Assembly (NCBI GenBank): GCA_964416645.1
Contig: CAYQEZ010000007.1
Span: 1 to 57,589 of the forward strand
Source: GCA-002282575 sp964416645
Lineage (GTDB): Bacteria; Pseudomonadota; Gammaproteobacteria; Thiomicrospirales; Thiomicrospiraceae
Direction of reading: 5' to 3'
Length of the DNA stretch: 57,589 bases
Each line of letters starts with the position of its first letter. Within the stretch, counting starts at the first letter, position 1. The notes beneath the pieces were generated by a model, which saw only the letters and a list, made by a program, of their open reading frames with translations, did not search any database and was not told the origin of the DNA. A program made the translations under genes and the position numbers. Positions 1 to 8,298 of the stretch are shown in pieces.

Positions 1-12
1 ATTAGTTTATTG

Positions 13-870
13 TCATCGTTTGCCACCGCCTCCGGCCTTACGTAAACTGGCATCTAACCAGCGTGTTGGCAATAAGCGTTTCAGCCACCAAAAAAGATGG
101 GTTGGAAAAGTGACACGATAGCGTGATTTTGGTCGTCGTGCAGTAAAGGCTTGTTCGACCACCACCGCGACAGCTTCTGCAGGAAGTGTAAAAGGCGCTA
201 CCGCACCTTCTTTTTTCAGTCTGGCAATCATGCCTTGATATTGGGTTTGGTGGTAACTCTGTGAGGCATCGACCCATTGTTGAAACGCCGCATAAGCATT
301 TGCTCTAAAGCGACTTTCAATGGGACCAGGTTCAACGAGCACTACATCAATATTGGTATTGTATAGTTCAAGTCTGAGCGTGTCTGCCATGCCTTCTAAG
401 GCGAACTTACTCATATTGTAAGCACCTCGATAGGCCATAGCAGCAAACCCCAATATGGAACTATTGAACACAATGCGCCCATGCCCCTGTTGGCGGAAAT
501 GGACCATCAGTAAACGATTCAGTTCATGAGTACCAAACACATTGGTTTCGAACTGATAGCGCAGGGCTTCACGACTAATATCCTCTAATGCACCAGGTAA
601 ACCAAAAGCGGCATTGTGAAATACGCCAGCCAATCGGTTGTTGGTTAAGCGCAAGGTTTCAGCTACCGCTTTTTCGATGCTGGTCGAGTCCGCAAGATCA
701 CACAAAACAACATTAAACTCACCCGAAAGGCGTTCTATATCTTCTGGTCGGCGCACAGTGGCAATGACATGAAAGCCTAATGCCTGTAAATGCAATGCGG
801 TGCGATAGCCAATACCACTAGAGCAACCAGTGACTAAAATACTGTCGGGTGGGGCGAGTGGGCTAGACAT
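13..870 (-). CDS. SDR family NAD(P)-dependent oxidoreductase
   Basis: A 285-residue classical short-chain dehydrogenase. The Rossmann glycine motif TGCSSGIG lies near residues 14-21. The catalytic serine is in NSSILGF and the Tyr-x3-Lys pair in YRGAYNMSK (about residues 147-155). The substrate cannot be read from the sequence. Family members of this length with an extended C-terminus act on varied alcohols, ketones or lipids. The C-terminus (FPTHLFWWLKRLLPTRWLDA) is basic and aromatic and could touch the membrane, which is an inference. The gene lies 26 bp downstream of proS on the same strand and may be co-transcribed with it. Both ends are inside the window. Confidence 0.9.
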   Translation of the reverse strand: MSSPLAPPDSILVTGCSSGIGYRTALHLQALGFHVIATVRRPEDIERLSGEFNVVLCDLADSTSIEKAVAETLRLTNNRLAGVFHNAAFGLPGALEDISREALRYQFETNVFGTHELNRLLMVHFRQQGHGRIVFNSSILGFAAMAYRGAYNMSKFALEGMADTLRLELYNTNIDVVLVEPGPIESRFRANAYAAFQQWVDASQSYHQTQYQGMIARLKKEGAVAPFTLPAEAVAVVVEQAFTARRPKSRYRVTFPTHLFWWLKRLLPTRWLDASLRKAGGGGKR

Positions 871-896
871 ACGGGTGTTTCGTTTTTATTTTGAAC

Positions 897-2606
897 TCAA
901 GCCAATCGAGATTTTAGTCGAGTAACTAGCTCATCGATTGGCCATTGTTCAGCGGATTCGGCACGGCGATGTTTGTATTCAATGGTACCGGCATCAAGCC
1001 CGCGTTCACCAATCACCAAACGATGCGGAATACCAATTAACTCGGCATCGGCAAACATGACACCAGGGCGTTCGTTACGGTCATCAAATAACACATCAAT
1101 ACCCATAGCTAGCAGTTCTTTATATAGCTGCTCAGCCGCTTCGGCAACGCGCGGTGATTTATGCAGATTCATCGGCACAATGACCAGTGTGTAGGGGGCA
1201 ATGGCATCGGGCCAAATGATCCCTTTGTCATCATTGTTTTGCTCAATCGCTGAAGCGACAACGCGCGTAACACCAATACCATAACAACCCATTTCCATGA
1301 CACTATTTTTACCGGCTTCATTTAGTACAGTGCAATTCATCGCTTCGGAATAGGTTTTGCCAAGTTGGAAAATATGACCGACTTCAATACCACGGGCGAT
1401 ACGGATTTCACCTTGACCACAAGGGCTCGGATCGCCTTCGACCACATCACGTAAATCGGCCACTAGCGTTGGTTCAGCGGCATCACGACCCCAGTTAACA
1501 CCCGTTAGGTGATAATCGGTTTCATTGGCTCCACAAATAAAATCGGCACAATGCGCTGCGGCATGATCGACAATCATCGGAATGGATAAACCAGTCACGC
1601 CAAGGCTACCCACTTGAGCACCAGTCAATTGTGCCACATCGGCTTCATGAACAAAGGTCATAGGTGCGGCTACTTGTGGCAATTTTTCGACCTTAATTTC
1701 ATTGAGACTATGGTCGCCACGTAACACCAACGCCACTGCGGGGCTATCAGTGCCTTTCACTAGTAGGGTTTTCACACACTGGCTGGCAGATACCTTGAAG
1801 AATGCAGCAACTTCCTCAATGCTTTTCACCTTTGGTGTATGCACTTTTTGCATCCTTTGCGTTGCTGTCGCACGCGGTGTTTTTGCAGCCAAGGCTGGCG
1901 CTAATTCGACGTTAGCGGCATAGTCACTAACTGTTGAGAAAGCGATGGCATCTTCACCCGATTCCGCCAATACATGAAACTCATGTGATGAATCACCACC
2001 AATACTGCCTGTATCGGCTTTAACGGGACGGAAGTTTAGTCCCAAACGGGTGAAGATGTTGCAGTAGGTCGCGTGCATCAGTTCATAGGTTTTTTGTAAG
2101 CTGTCTGTATCTAAATGGAAAGAATAAGCATCTTTCATAATAAATTCGCGAGAGCGCATGACGCCAAAACGGGGGCGAATTTCATCACGAAATTTGGTTT
2201 GAATTTGGTATAGGTTAATGGGTAGTTGCTTGTAAGATTTAACCTCACGACGCACCAGATCAGTAATCACTTCTTCATGTGTGGGGCCTAAGACAAAGTC
2301 GCGATCATGACGGTCTTTGAAACGCAGTAGTTCTTTGCCGTACTTTTCAAAACGCCCTGTTTCTTGCCATAGTTCCGCTGGCTGCACCACTGGCATGGTT
2401 ACTTCTAACGCCCCTGATTTGTCCATTTCTTCACGAATGATGCGTTCTACTTTACGAAGCACGCGCAGACCTAACGGCAACCAAGTATACAGACCATTAG
2501 CGAGTGGGCGAATCATGCCAGCACGTATCATGAGTTGATGGCTAACAACGGCCGCATCGGAGGGAGTATCACGTAAGGTGGCAAGAAGGGTTTGACTGCT
2601 ACGCAT
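897..2606 (-). CDS. proS: prolyl-tRNA synthetase
   Basis: Cytoplasmic class II synthetase that charges tRNA-Pro. The 569 residues match the bacterial (E. coli-type) ProS length. Visible parts are the class II catalytic core with motif 2 around FRDEIRPRFGVMRSREFIMKD, the inserted YbaK-like editing domain that clears mischarged Ala-tRNA (about residues 240-385), motif 3 near GCYGIGVTRVVASAIEQ, and the C-terminal anticodon-binding domain. The start MRSSQTLLATLRDTPSDA fits the family N-terminus. It diverges from dgt across 65 bp that must hold both promoters; I could not fix either one. Confidence 0.97.
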   Translation of the reverse strand: MRSSQTLLATLRDTPSDAAVVSHQLMIRAGMIRPLANGLYTWLPLGLRVLRKVERIIREEMDKSGALEVTMPVVQPAELWQETGRFEKYGKELLRFKDRHDRDFVLGPTHEEVITDLVRREVKSYKQLPINLYQIQTKFRDEIRPRFGVMRSREFIMKDAYSFHLDTDSLQKTYELMHATYCNIFTRLGLNFRPVKADTGSIGGDSSHEFHVLAESGEDAIAFSTVSDYAANVELAPALAAKTPRATATQRMQKVHTPKVKSIEEVAAFFKVSASQCVKTLLVKGTDSPAVALVLRGDHSLNEIKVEKLPQVAAPMTFVHEADVAQLTGAQVGSLGVTGLSIPMIVDHAAAHCADFICGANETDYHLTGVNWGRDAAEPTLVADLRDVVEGDPSPCGQGEIRIARGIEVGHIFQLGKTYSEAMNCTVLNEAGKNSVMEMGCYGIGVTRVVASAIEQNNDDKGIIWPDAIAPYTLVIVPMNLHKSPRVAEAAEQLYKELLAMGIDVLFDDRNERPGVMFADAELIGIPHRLVIGERGLDAGTIEYKHRRAESAEQWPIDELVTRLKSRLA

Positions 2607-2671
2607 AAAAAGAATAACCTAACTTTCTAATAAAAATTGAATATTGTAATTTTACCATAGCGAGATACTTA

Positions 2672-4030
2672 ATGCCCCAAAATCCACAACAGGACTTACC
2701 GCTTTGGACTGAACGTCGTAGCTGGGGTGTACCCCGTGCCATTAATCCGCAAAAAAGAGATGGTTTTGCTCAGGATCGTTCGCGCATTATTCACTCTGCT
2801 TCTTTTCGCCGCTTACAAGCGAAAACACAAGTGTTAGGGCTGCATGAAAGTGACTTTTATCGCACTCGTTTGACACATTCACTCGAGGTAGCGCAGATTG
2901 GATCAGGTATCGTTGAGTTTCTGCAACGCAATAGTGCTTGTCATGATGGGGTTGCTTGGTTGCCTAGTGCTTATTTGATGGAAGCCATTTGTATGGCGCA
3001 CGATATTGGTCACCCCCCATTTGGTCATGGTGGCGAAGTGGCGCTGAATTTTATGATGCGTAATCACGGTGGCTTTGAAGGTAATGGTCAAACACTGCGT
3101 ATTTTAGCTCGACTGGGGGAACATAGCGAAAGACACGGACAAGACTTAACACGTCGTACCTTGTTGGGCGTACTGAAGTATCCTGTTATTTACCAAAATG
3201 TAGTACGCAAGGATGAGGCTTATCAGCAAGCCTGTTGGCATCAGGATTACGATTTTAAGACCTTGGATATGCGCCCTTGGTTGCCACCAAAATCCATTTT
3301 TCAGGAAGAGTCGGATGTGCGCGATTGGGTGTTATCGCCTTTTTCTCAGCACGACCAACAAGCGTTTGTTGCTTTTGAAGCCCGAACAGAACAACATGCC
3401 AACCCCATTTATCACGCTTTAGATACCTCCATCATGGATATTGCCGACGACATCGCTTACGGCGTTCACGATTTAGAAGATGCCATCGCCATGGGATTGA
3501 TTCATCGTGCGTTATGGCAAGCAGAGGTGATGAGTAGGCCTATCTTTGCCCAATCGACTTTGTTTGACGCTCAACAAATTACGCAATGGTTGTTTGAGGG
3601 TAACTCTCGATCACTCAAACGAGGGATTAGCCATTTAGTGGGTGGGTTCATTCATGGTGTTGAATTGCATCAACAACAGCGCTTTGAGCATCCACTGTTA
3701 GATTATCAAGCTGAGTTAACCCAACCCGCAGCTCAAGCTTTGTGTGTATTAAAACAGTTTGTTTGGGATCATGTGATTAGTATCCCAGAAGTCAAATCTT
3801 TTGAATACAAGGGACAGGTAACGGTGATGGAGCTTTTCAGGGTACTTTGGTCAAATCCAGAAAGATTGTTGCCTCGTTCACGTTTGGCCAAGTTAGATGC
3901 TGCCGCATCGGAGCAAGAACGCATGCGTTTATTGTGTGATTATGTGGCAGGTATGACAGATGACTATGCTACACGTGTTTATGCTAAGCTATTTAGCCCT
4001 TATTACGGCTCTATTTTTGATCGTTTGTGA
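2672..4030 (+). CDS. dgt: deoxyguanosinetriphosphate triphosphohydrolase (HD domain)
   Basis: Probable dGTPase, hydrolysing dGTP to deoxyguanosine and triphosphate. The HD metal site is visible as RLTHSLEVAQIG (about residues 66-77) and AHDIGHPPFGHGGE (about 109-122), with the later Asp in MDIADDIAYGVHDLED. At 452 residues it is close to the length of the Dgt subfamily used by many Proteobacteria. The N-terminal RRLQAKTQV segment is typical. It is monocistronic, with 117 bp to cheV. dNTP preference cannot be predicted from the sequence, since family members differ in substrate and allosteric activation. Confidence 0.93.
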   Translation: MPQNPQQDLPLWTERRSWGVPRAINPQKRDGFAQDRSRIIHSASFRRLQAKTQVLGLHESDFYRTRLTHSLEVAQIGSGIVEFLQRNSACHDGVAWLPSAYLMEAICMAHDIGHPPFGHGGEVALNFMMRNHGGFEGNGQTLRILARLGEHSERHGQDLTRRTLLGVLKYPVIYQNVVRKDEAYQQACWHQDYDFKTLDMRPWLPPKSIFQEESDVRDWVLSPFSQHDQQAFVAFEARTEQHANPIYHALDTSIMDIADDIAYGVHDLEDAIAMGLIHRALWQAEVMSRPIFAQSTLFDAQQITQWLFEGNSRSLKRGISHLVGGFIHGVELHQQQRFEHPLLDYQAELTQPAAQALCVLKQFVWDHVISIPEVKSFEYKGQVTVMELFRVLWSNPERLLPRSRLAKLDAAASEQERMRLLCDYVAGMTDDYATRVYAKLFSPYYGSIFDRL

Positions 4031-4147
4031 TGAAATTTTTGCAACACCATGCGCTTAGGGCCTGCTTTATGATATCTTTTGTGATTATAATGGCGTAAAG
4101 CTCGATAGAACGAGCAATACAAGCCACATTCGTCATAAGGATTACCT

Positions 4148-5101
4148 ATGGATCTGAATTCAATTAATAAGACTGCCAATCTGGTACACAATAATCAAAT
4201 GAGTTTGATGATATTCCAAATGCGTCAAGAGTTTGGGAACAAAGCGCCAACTTTTTATGGTGTTAATGTATTTAAAGTGCGGGAAGTGATTGAAGGTCGA
4301 CGTTTCCCCGTTGCGCAAACTCCTAATTCTCATCCGTTGATTGAAGGTATGATTCAGTTGCGTGGTAACTTCATTCCCGTCATTGATATGCCAACATGGT
4401 TGGGCGTTCCTATGACAGAGGAAGAAAAAGAAAAATCGGTCATTATTGTTTCCGACTTCTCTAACAACATTGTTGGATTCCGTGTTGCCCATATTCATGG
4501 TGTTGAAGAAAAAGAGTGGAATGAGCTACAAGCTGCAGAAAATGTGAACTCTATGGGTACAACCAACCGAGTGGTTAACCAAACTAAGGTGAAACACAAT
4601 GGTCAAGATGAGTTGTGTTACATCCTGGATGTCGAAAGCTTGCTGGTTGAGTGTATGCCTGATATGGCCGAAAAATTGCGCCCAACCCTAACGGCACAAA
4701 GCTGGAAAACCTTTTATGAAGGTAGGCTGTTGCTGGCAGCTGATGATTCTAAAGCCATTCGGGGTTACTTAACGACGGTGTTGGATCAATTAAGCATTCC
4801 GCATAAAATTTTCGATGATGGTAAACAGCTTATTGACTATATGCAAGGTTTGACGGATGCTTCGGGTATTTCTGCCGTAGTAACCGATTTAGAAATGCCC
4901 GAAGCATCAGGGCATACAGTCATCAAATTTATTCGTGCCGACAATCGCTTTAATAAATTGCCTGTTTCGGTGCATAGCTCAATGACTTCTGAGAATAACG
5001 CACGTGATGCCAAGAAGCTAGGTGCTGACTTTTTTATTGGTAAAATCGATACCGATGAGGTAACGAGAACGCTAGAAGCGATGACTAAAGTTGTTCACTA
5101 A
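4148..5101 (+). CDS. cheV: CheV-type chemotaxis coupling protein (CheW-REC)
   Basis: A 317-residue fusion of an N-terminal CheW-like domain (about residues 15-175) and a C-terminal response-regulator receiver (about 190-315). In the receiver I see the acidic pair D199/D200, the phospho-acceptor D247 in VVTDLEMPE, a serine-rich stretch near S277 and the conserved lysine K299. By family it couples chemoreceptors to CheA, with adaptation through phosphorylation. No other chemotaxis gene is nearby, so it is an orphan here. A TATAAT lies at 4086-4091 but with no convincing -35. A strong terminator follows at 5121-5160. Confidence 0.93.
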   Translation: MDLNSINKTANLVHNNQMSLMIFQMRQEFGNKAPTFYGVNVFKVREVIEGRRFPVAQTPNSHPLIEGMIQLRGNFIPVIDMPTWLGVPMTEEEKEKSVIIVSDFSNNIVGFRVAHIHGVEEKEWNELQAAENVNSMGTTNRVVNQTKVKHNGQDELCYILDVESLLVECMPDMAEKLRPTLTAQSWKTFYEGRLLLAADDSKAIRGYLTTVLDQLSIPHKIFDDGKQLIDYMQGLTDASGISAVVTDLEMPEASGHTVIKFIRADNRFNKLPVSVHSSMTSENNARDAKKLGADFFIGKIDTDEVTRTLEAMTKVVH

Positions 5102-5120
5102 CCACGTGTTGACGCAGGAT

Positions 5121-5160
5121 AAAAAGCCACTTGCAACGATCAAGTGGCTTTTTTGTTTTT
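5121..5160 (+). terminator. rho-independent terminator after cheV
   Basis: A 12-bp stem (AAAAGCCACTTG with CAAGTGGCTTTT) closes a 7-nt loop and is followed by a T-rich run. The A-rich 5' arm makes it able to work in both directions, and it sits between convergent cheV and queG. Confidence 0.9.
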
Positions 5161-5170
5161 ATAGACTCAG

Positions 5171-6307
5171 TTACAAAAAAGATTTTGTGATTAATACAGG
5201 GATTTGAGTCACCTTTTGTGTTCGCTTCTCTGGCACATGTTGTTGTAACGCCCAGTCAATATGTTCTGCAACTAGGGGGGAGGCTTCGCTTAAGGCTGCA
5301 TTTAGCGCTTGTTGAACTTCACGTGAAGTGGGTGCGTTTCCTAAAGCAATCGCTAAATTGCGACGCCATTGTTGATAACCGATGCGTCGAATCGGACTTC
5401 CCTCAAAATGGTGCAAAAACTCACCTTCACTCCACTGCCACAGAGTTAGCAAACTGATGTCGTTTAACTGATGGCGGGTGTTAAAGTCACTAACTTGGCT
5501 TGTTTGTGCAAATTTATTCCACGGACAGGTTAATTGGCAGTCATCACAACCATAAATGCGATTGCCCATTAAGGGTCTTAGTGACTTATCAATAATACCG
5601 TCGTACTCAATGGTTAGGTAGCTAATGCAACGACGCGCATCAATGGTAAAAGGAGCGACAATCGCTTGGGTTGGGCAGACATCGAGACAACTGGTGCAAG
5701 GGCCGCAACCACAGTGTTCAGTGGGTTTATCGGGAGGAAGAGGGAGGTTGCACAATAGTTCACCTAAAAAAAAGGTTGAGCCTGCATTGGGGTGAATGAG
5801 TAGCGTGTGCTTGCCAATAAAGCCTAAACCGGCTTGTTGTGCAAGGGCGTGCTCCATAATCGGAGCGCTATCGGCAAAAGGGCGCCACTGAAATGGACCG
5901 ATTTCTTGTTCGATACGTACCGCCAGTTTTTTCAGTTGTGCTCGAAGGATTTTATGATAGTCACGTCCAAGCGCATAGCGAGAGATATAAGCCTGTTGTG
6001 CATTGTTGATTACATGAAGCGAGGTGTGTTTGGCTTCTGTCCAATAATTCAGCCGGGCGCTAATAACGGATAGGCAGGCTTCTTGCAAGACACTCGGATT
6101 GAGCCGTTGCTGTTGATGTTGCGTCATAAAATGCATCTTACCGTGATAGCCATTAGCTAACCAATTGTTGAGTGCTTGTTGATGCGATTGTGGAATAAGG
6201 GGACGAGTAATGCCAATGTTTAAGTGAAGTTCTTCACCCCAGCGACGAATTTTCTCTGTTAAGTCGGTATAATCGACATCGGTTAAATTTTTCGGTTGAT
6301 TAGTCAT
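5171..6307 (-). CDS. queG: epoxyqueuosine reductase
   Basis: Iron-sulfur and cobalamin enzyme for the last step of tRNA queuosine synthesis (epoxyqueuosine to queuosine). It has 378 residues. Two 4Fe-4S cluster motifs are visible: CGCGPCTSCLDVCP (about residues 197-210) and CDDCQLTCPWN (about 254-264). The catalytic-region DARRCISYLTIEYDG also fits. The C-terminal HEAT-like tail is present (SPIRRIGYQQWRRNLAIALGN). No alternative start exists near the N-terminus, so its ATG overlaps the ATG of divergent tsaE by two bases. Confidence 0.95.
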   Translation of the reverse strand: MTNQPKNLTDVDYTDLTEKIRRWGEELHLNIGITRPLIPQSHQQALNNWLANGYHGKMHFMTQHQQQRLNPSVLQEACLSVISARLNYWTEAKHTSLHVINNAQQAYISRYALGRDYHKILRAQLKKLAVRIEQEIGPFQWRPFADSAPIMEHALAQQAGLGFIGKHTLLIHPNAGSTFFLGELLCNLPLPPDKPTEHCGCGPCTSCLDVCPTQAIVAPFTIDARRCISYLTIEYDGIIDKSLRPLMGNRIYGCDDCQLTCPWNKFAQTSQVSDFNTRHQLNDISLLTLWQWSEGEFLHHFEGSPIRRIGYQQWRRNLAIALGNAPTSREVQQALNAALSEASPLVAEHIDWALQQHVPEKRTQKVTQIPVLITKSFL

Positions 6308-6788
6308 GCATTGTCATCAGTGGGTTTCAACATCGGTTACACAAACACAAGTACTTGCCGCCAAAATGGCGCAGCAGGTTGCATCTTTGGTTCATGATAA
6401 GGGTTTTTTCATCACATTGGAAGGCAACCTAGGTGCTGGAAAAACCGCTTTTAGTCAGGGGTTTATCCAGTCCCTTATACCGAATGTTCGCGTGAAAAGT
6501 CCAACTTTTTCGTTAATTGAGTCTTATCAAACCGAGCGTTTCAGTTTACATCATTTAGATTTATATCGTCTGCAAGATCCAGAGGAGTTAGAGTATCTGG
6601 GATTGAGAGATTTATTCTGGCATAGCATTTGCTTAATTGAGTGGACCAGTCGCGGTGAGGGATGGTTACCTGCCGCTGATTGTGCCATTCAGATAGTTTC
6701 ACTGTCGGAAGATGATCGGCACATTACGCTGAACGCTCACAGTGAGCTAGGACATCTATTACTAGCAAGTATGCTGGAATCGTCTTAG
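6306..6788 (+). CDS. tsaE: tRNA threonylcarbamoyladenosine synthesis ATPase TsaE
   Basis: ATPase partner of TsaB/TsaD in making the t6A modification of ANN-decoding tRNAs. The 160-residue length is typical. The Walker A motif GNLGAGKT is near residues 40-47, followed by the switch-like VKSPTFSLIESY and the HLDLYRL segment. The order tsaE-amidase-mutL-miaA-hfq is the usual gammaproteobacterial one (the yjeE-amiB-mutL-miaA-hfq-hflX superoperon). I chose the ATG at 6306, although ATG 6363 would leave only about 20 residues before Walker A. A TATAAT (6268-6273) inside queG may drive it. Confidence 0.93.
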   Translation: MHCHQWVSTSVTQTQVLAAKMAQQVASLVHDKGFFITLEGNLGAGKTAFSQGFIQSLIPNVRVKSPTFSLIESYQTERFSLHHLDLYRLQDPEELEYLGLRDLFWHSICLIEWTSRGEGWLPAADCAIQIVSLSEDDRHITLNAHSELGHLLLASMLESS

Positions 6789-6810
6789 TTAATAAGACAA
6801 GGGGGTGATG

Positions 6811-8265
6811 ATGAAATCACGGTTATTGAGTGCTGTAGCGGCTTTGTTGCTTAGTTTACTCGGGCACAACGTGCTTGCTGCGGAGCTTTTGTCGATTCGC
6901 GCAGGTGAGGATGCGCGTTTAACACGCCTAGTACTGGTAAGTGATACCCCTGAAGCATGGAAAGTACAACTCAATCAACATCAACTCATTATTCAATCCA
7001 ATAAAGTTAAGACACGTTTAGACAAGGCTATTGCCTTGCCGATGGTCAGTGCGTTGGATCAGGTTGTGGTTAAAAAAGCGAAACAACAACTGACGCTTGA
7101 AAGCACTCTGACTCGTCCTATGAAGCTGGTGAATACTTATATGATGCCTTATAAAAAGGGAGAATCGGCACGTTTTGTTATTGAGTTGGCAAATAATGTC
7201 GATACCGCTAAAACCCATCGCACGGCACAGCAAGTAGTTCAATCTGTTAGCGCAGAAATTCAAGCCCAAAAAACTAAGGTGAACAATTCATCAACGGTGC
7301 AGCTGGCAAGGATGCAACCGCAAGATTTAAAAACCATCAGCATCGCTCCATTGAGTGTTAAACCCTTTAAAGGGACTAAGGAGTTAGTGGTCGCGATTGA
7401 TCCAGGGCATGGAGGCAAAGATGTAGGAGCCGTCAGTGCTTCAGGCGTTATGGAAAAGGATTTAACCTTAGCAATTGCCAAAGAGCTCAAGCGTCAGATT
7501 GATGCTCAGCCTGGCATGAGAGCAGTACTAACACGTGATGGCGATTATTTTGTTTCGCTCACTAAGCGTCCACAAATCGCGAGAGAGCTGAATGCTGATG
7601 TGTTTTTGTCTTTGCATGCCGACTCCTATAAAGATAGGAATATCAATGGTGCTTCTTTTTATGTAACTTCTAATAAGGGAGCCTCTTCTCACTTAGCCAA
7701 ATTTGTTGCAGCTCATTCGAATACCTCTGATCATCATTTAATCGATGGGGTCGAATTGTGGAGTCGTCAACAAGCCAATAGTATTGGTCAGGTAGCTATG
7801 CATAGCTCAATTGACGATAGTCAGAAGTTAGGTCAACACCTAAAGCAGGGATTTAAACAAGCTGGTATTCGATTGCAACATTCACAAGTACAATCGGCTA
7901 ACTTCATGGTACTTAAAAATATTGATATGCCGTCGGTGCTGGTTGAGATGGGATTTATTTCCAATCCTGAGCAAGACAGATTATTGCAACATGAAGCCTA
8001 TCAATCGCGTCTTGCCAGCTCATTAGTCAGTGGCTTGGTAAAGTTTGTCGAGGTACAACCAGAGCCTGGCGTGGTTTATGCCAATGTTCTTGTCAATAAA
8101 GGAGACAATTTGGCTAAAATTGCACAACGTCATGGCACGAGTGTTGATTATTTGGCTAAAGCCAACAGTTTAACTGAAAAAAGCACCTTGCAAATCGGTC
8201 AAGTACTTAAAGTGCCCGTTAACATGACGCAACGCGTGGCGATGATTAAAGATATGAAGGGTTAA
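6811..8265 (+). CDS. amiC: N-acetylmuramoyl-L-alanine amidase with AMIN and LysM domains
   Basis: Periplasmic zinc amidase that cuts stem peptides from MurNAc to split daughter cells. After a signal peptide (hydrophobic AVAALLLSLLGHNVLAA) comes an AMIN targeting domain (about residues 25-120), a linker, an Amidase_3 domain (about 190-415) and a C-terminal LysM (about 430-478). Zinc ligands are visible in DPGHGGKDVGA, SGVMEKDL and SLHADSY, and the catalytic Glu in VLVEMGFISN. The start at 6811 has an AAGGGGG ribosome site 5 nt upstream; GTG 6805 and ATG 6808 are alternatives. AmiB and AmiC are not separable here; E. coli has amiB at this locus. Confidence 0.93.
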   Translation: MKSRLLSAVAALLLSLLGHNVLAAELLSIRAGEDARLTRLVLVSDTPEAWKVQLNQHQLIIQSNKVKTRLDKAIALPMVSALDQVVVKKAKQQLTLESTLTRPMKLVNTYMMPYKKGESARFVIELANNVDTAKTHRTAQQVVQSVSAEIQAQKTKVNNSSTVQLARMQPQDLKTISIAPLSVKPFKGTKELVVAIDPGHGGKDVGAVSASGVMEKDLTLAIAKELKRQIDAQPGMRAVLTRDGDYFVSLTKRPQIARELNADVFLSLHADSYKDRNINGASFYVTSNKGASSHLAKFVAAHSNTSDHHLIDGVELWSRQQANSIGQVAMHSSIDDSQKLGQHLKQGFKQAGIRLQHSQVQSANFMVLKNIDMPSVLVEMGFISNPEQDRLLQHEAYQSRLASSLVSGLVKFVEVQPEPGVVYANVLVNKGDNLAKIAQRHGTSVDYLAKANSLTEKSTLQIGQVLKVPVNMTQRVAMIKDMKG

Positions 8266-8286
8266 TTTGATTCATCCCGTTTGCGC

Positions 8287-8292
8287 TATAAT
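8287..8292 (+). promoter_or_regulatory. consensus -10 hexamer TATAAT before mutL
   Basis: A perfect TATAAT, but the best upstream match (TTGATT at 8267-8272) is only 14 bp away, so the promoter is uncertain. If it is used, transcription would start close to the GTG at 8299. Confidence 0.35.
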
Positions 8293-8298
8293 GGGCGG

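Noticed and set aside
4086..4091. TATAAT before cheV as a full promoter
   Set aside because: No acceptable -35 element at 16-18 bp, and no flagellar sigma-28 pattern was seen.
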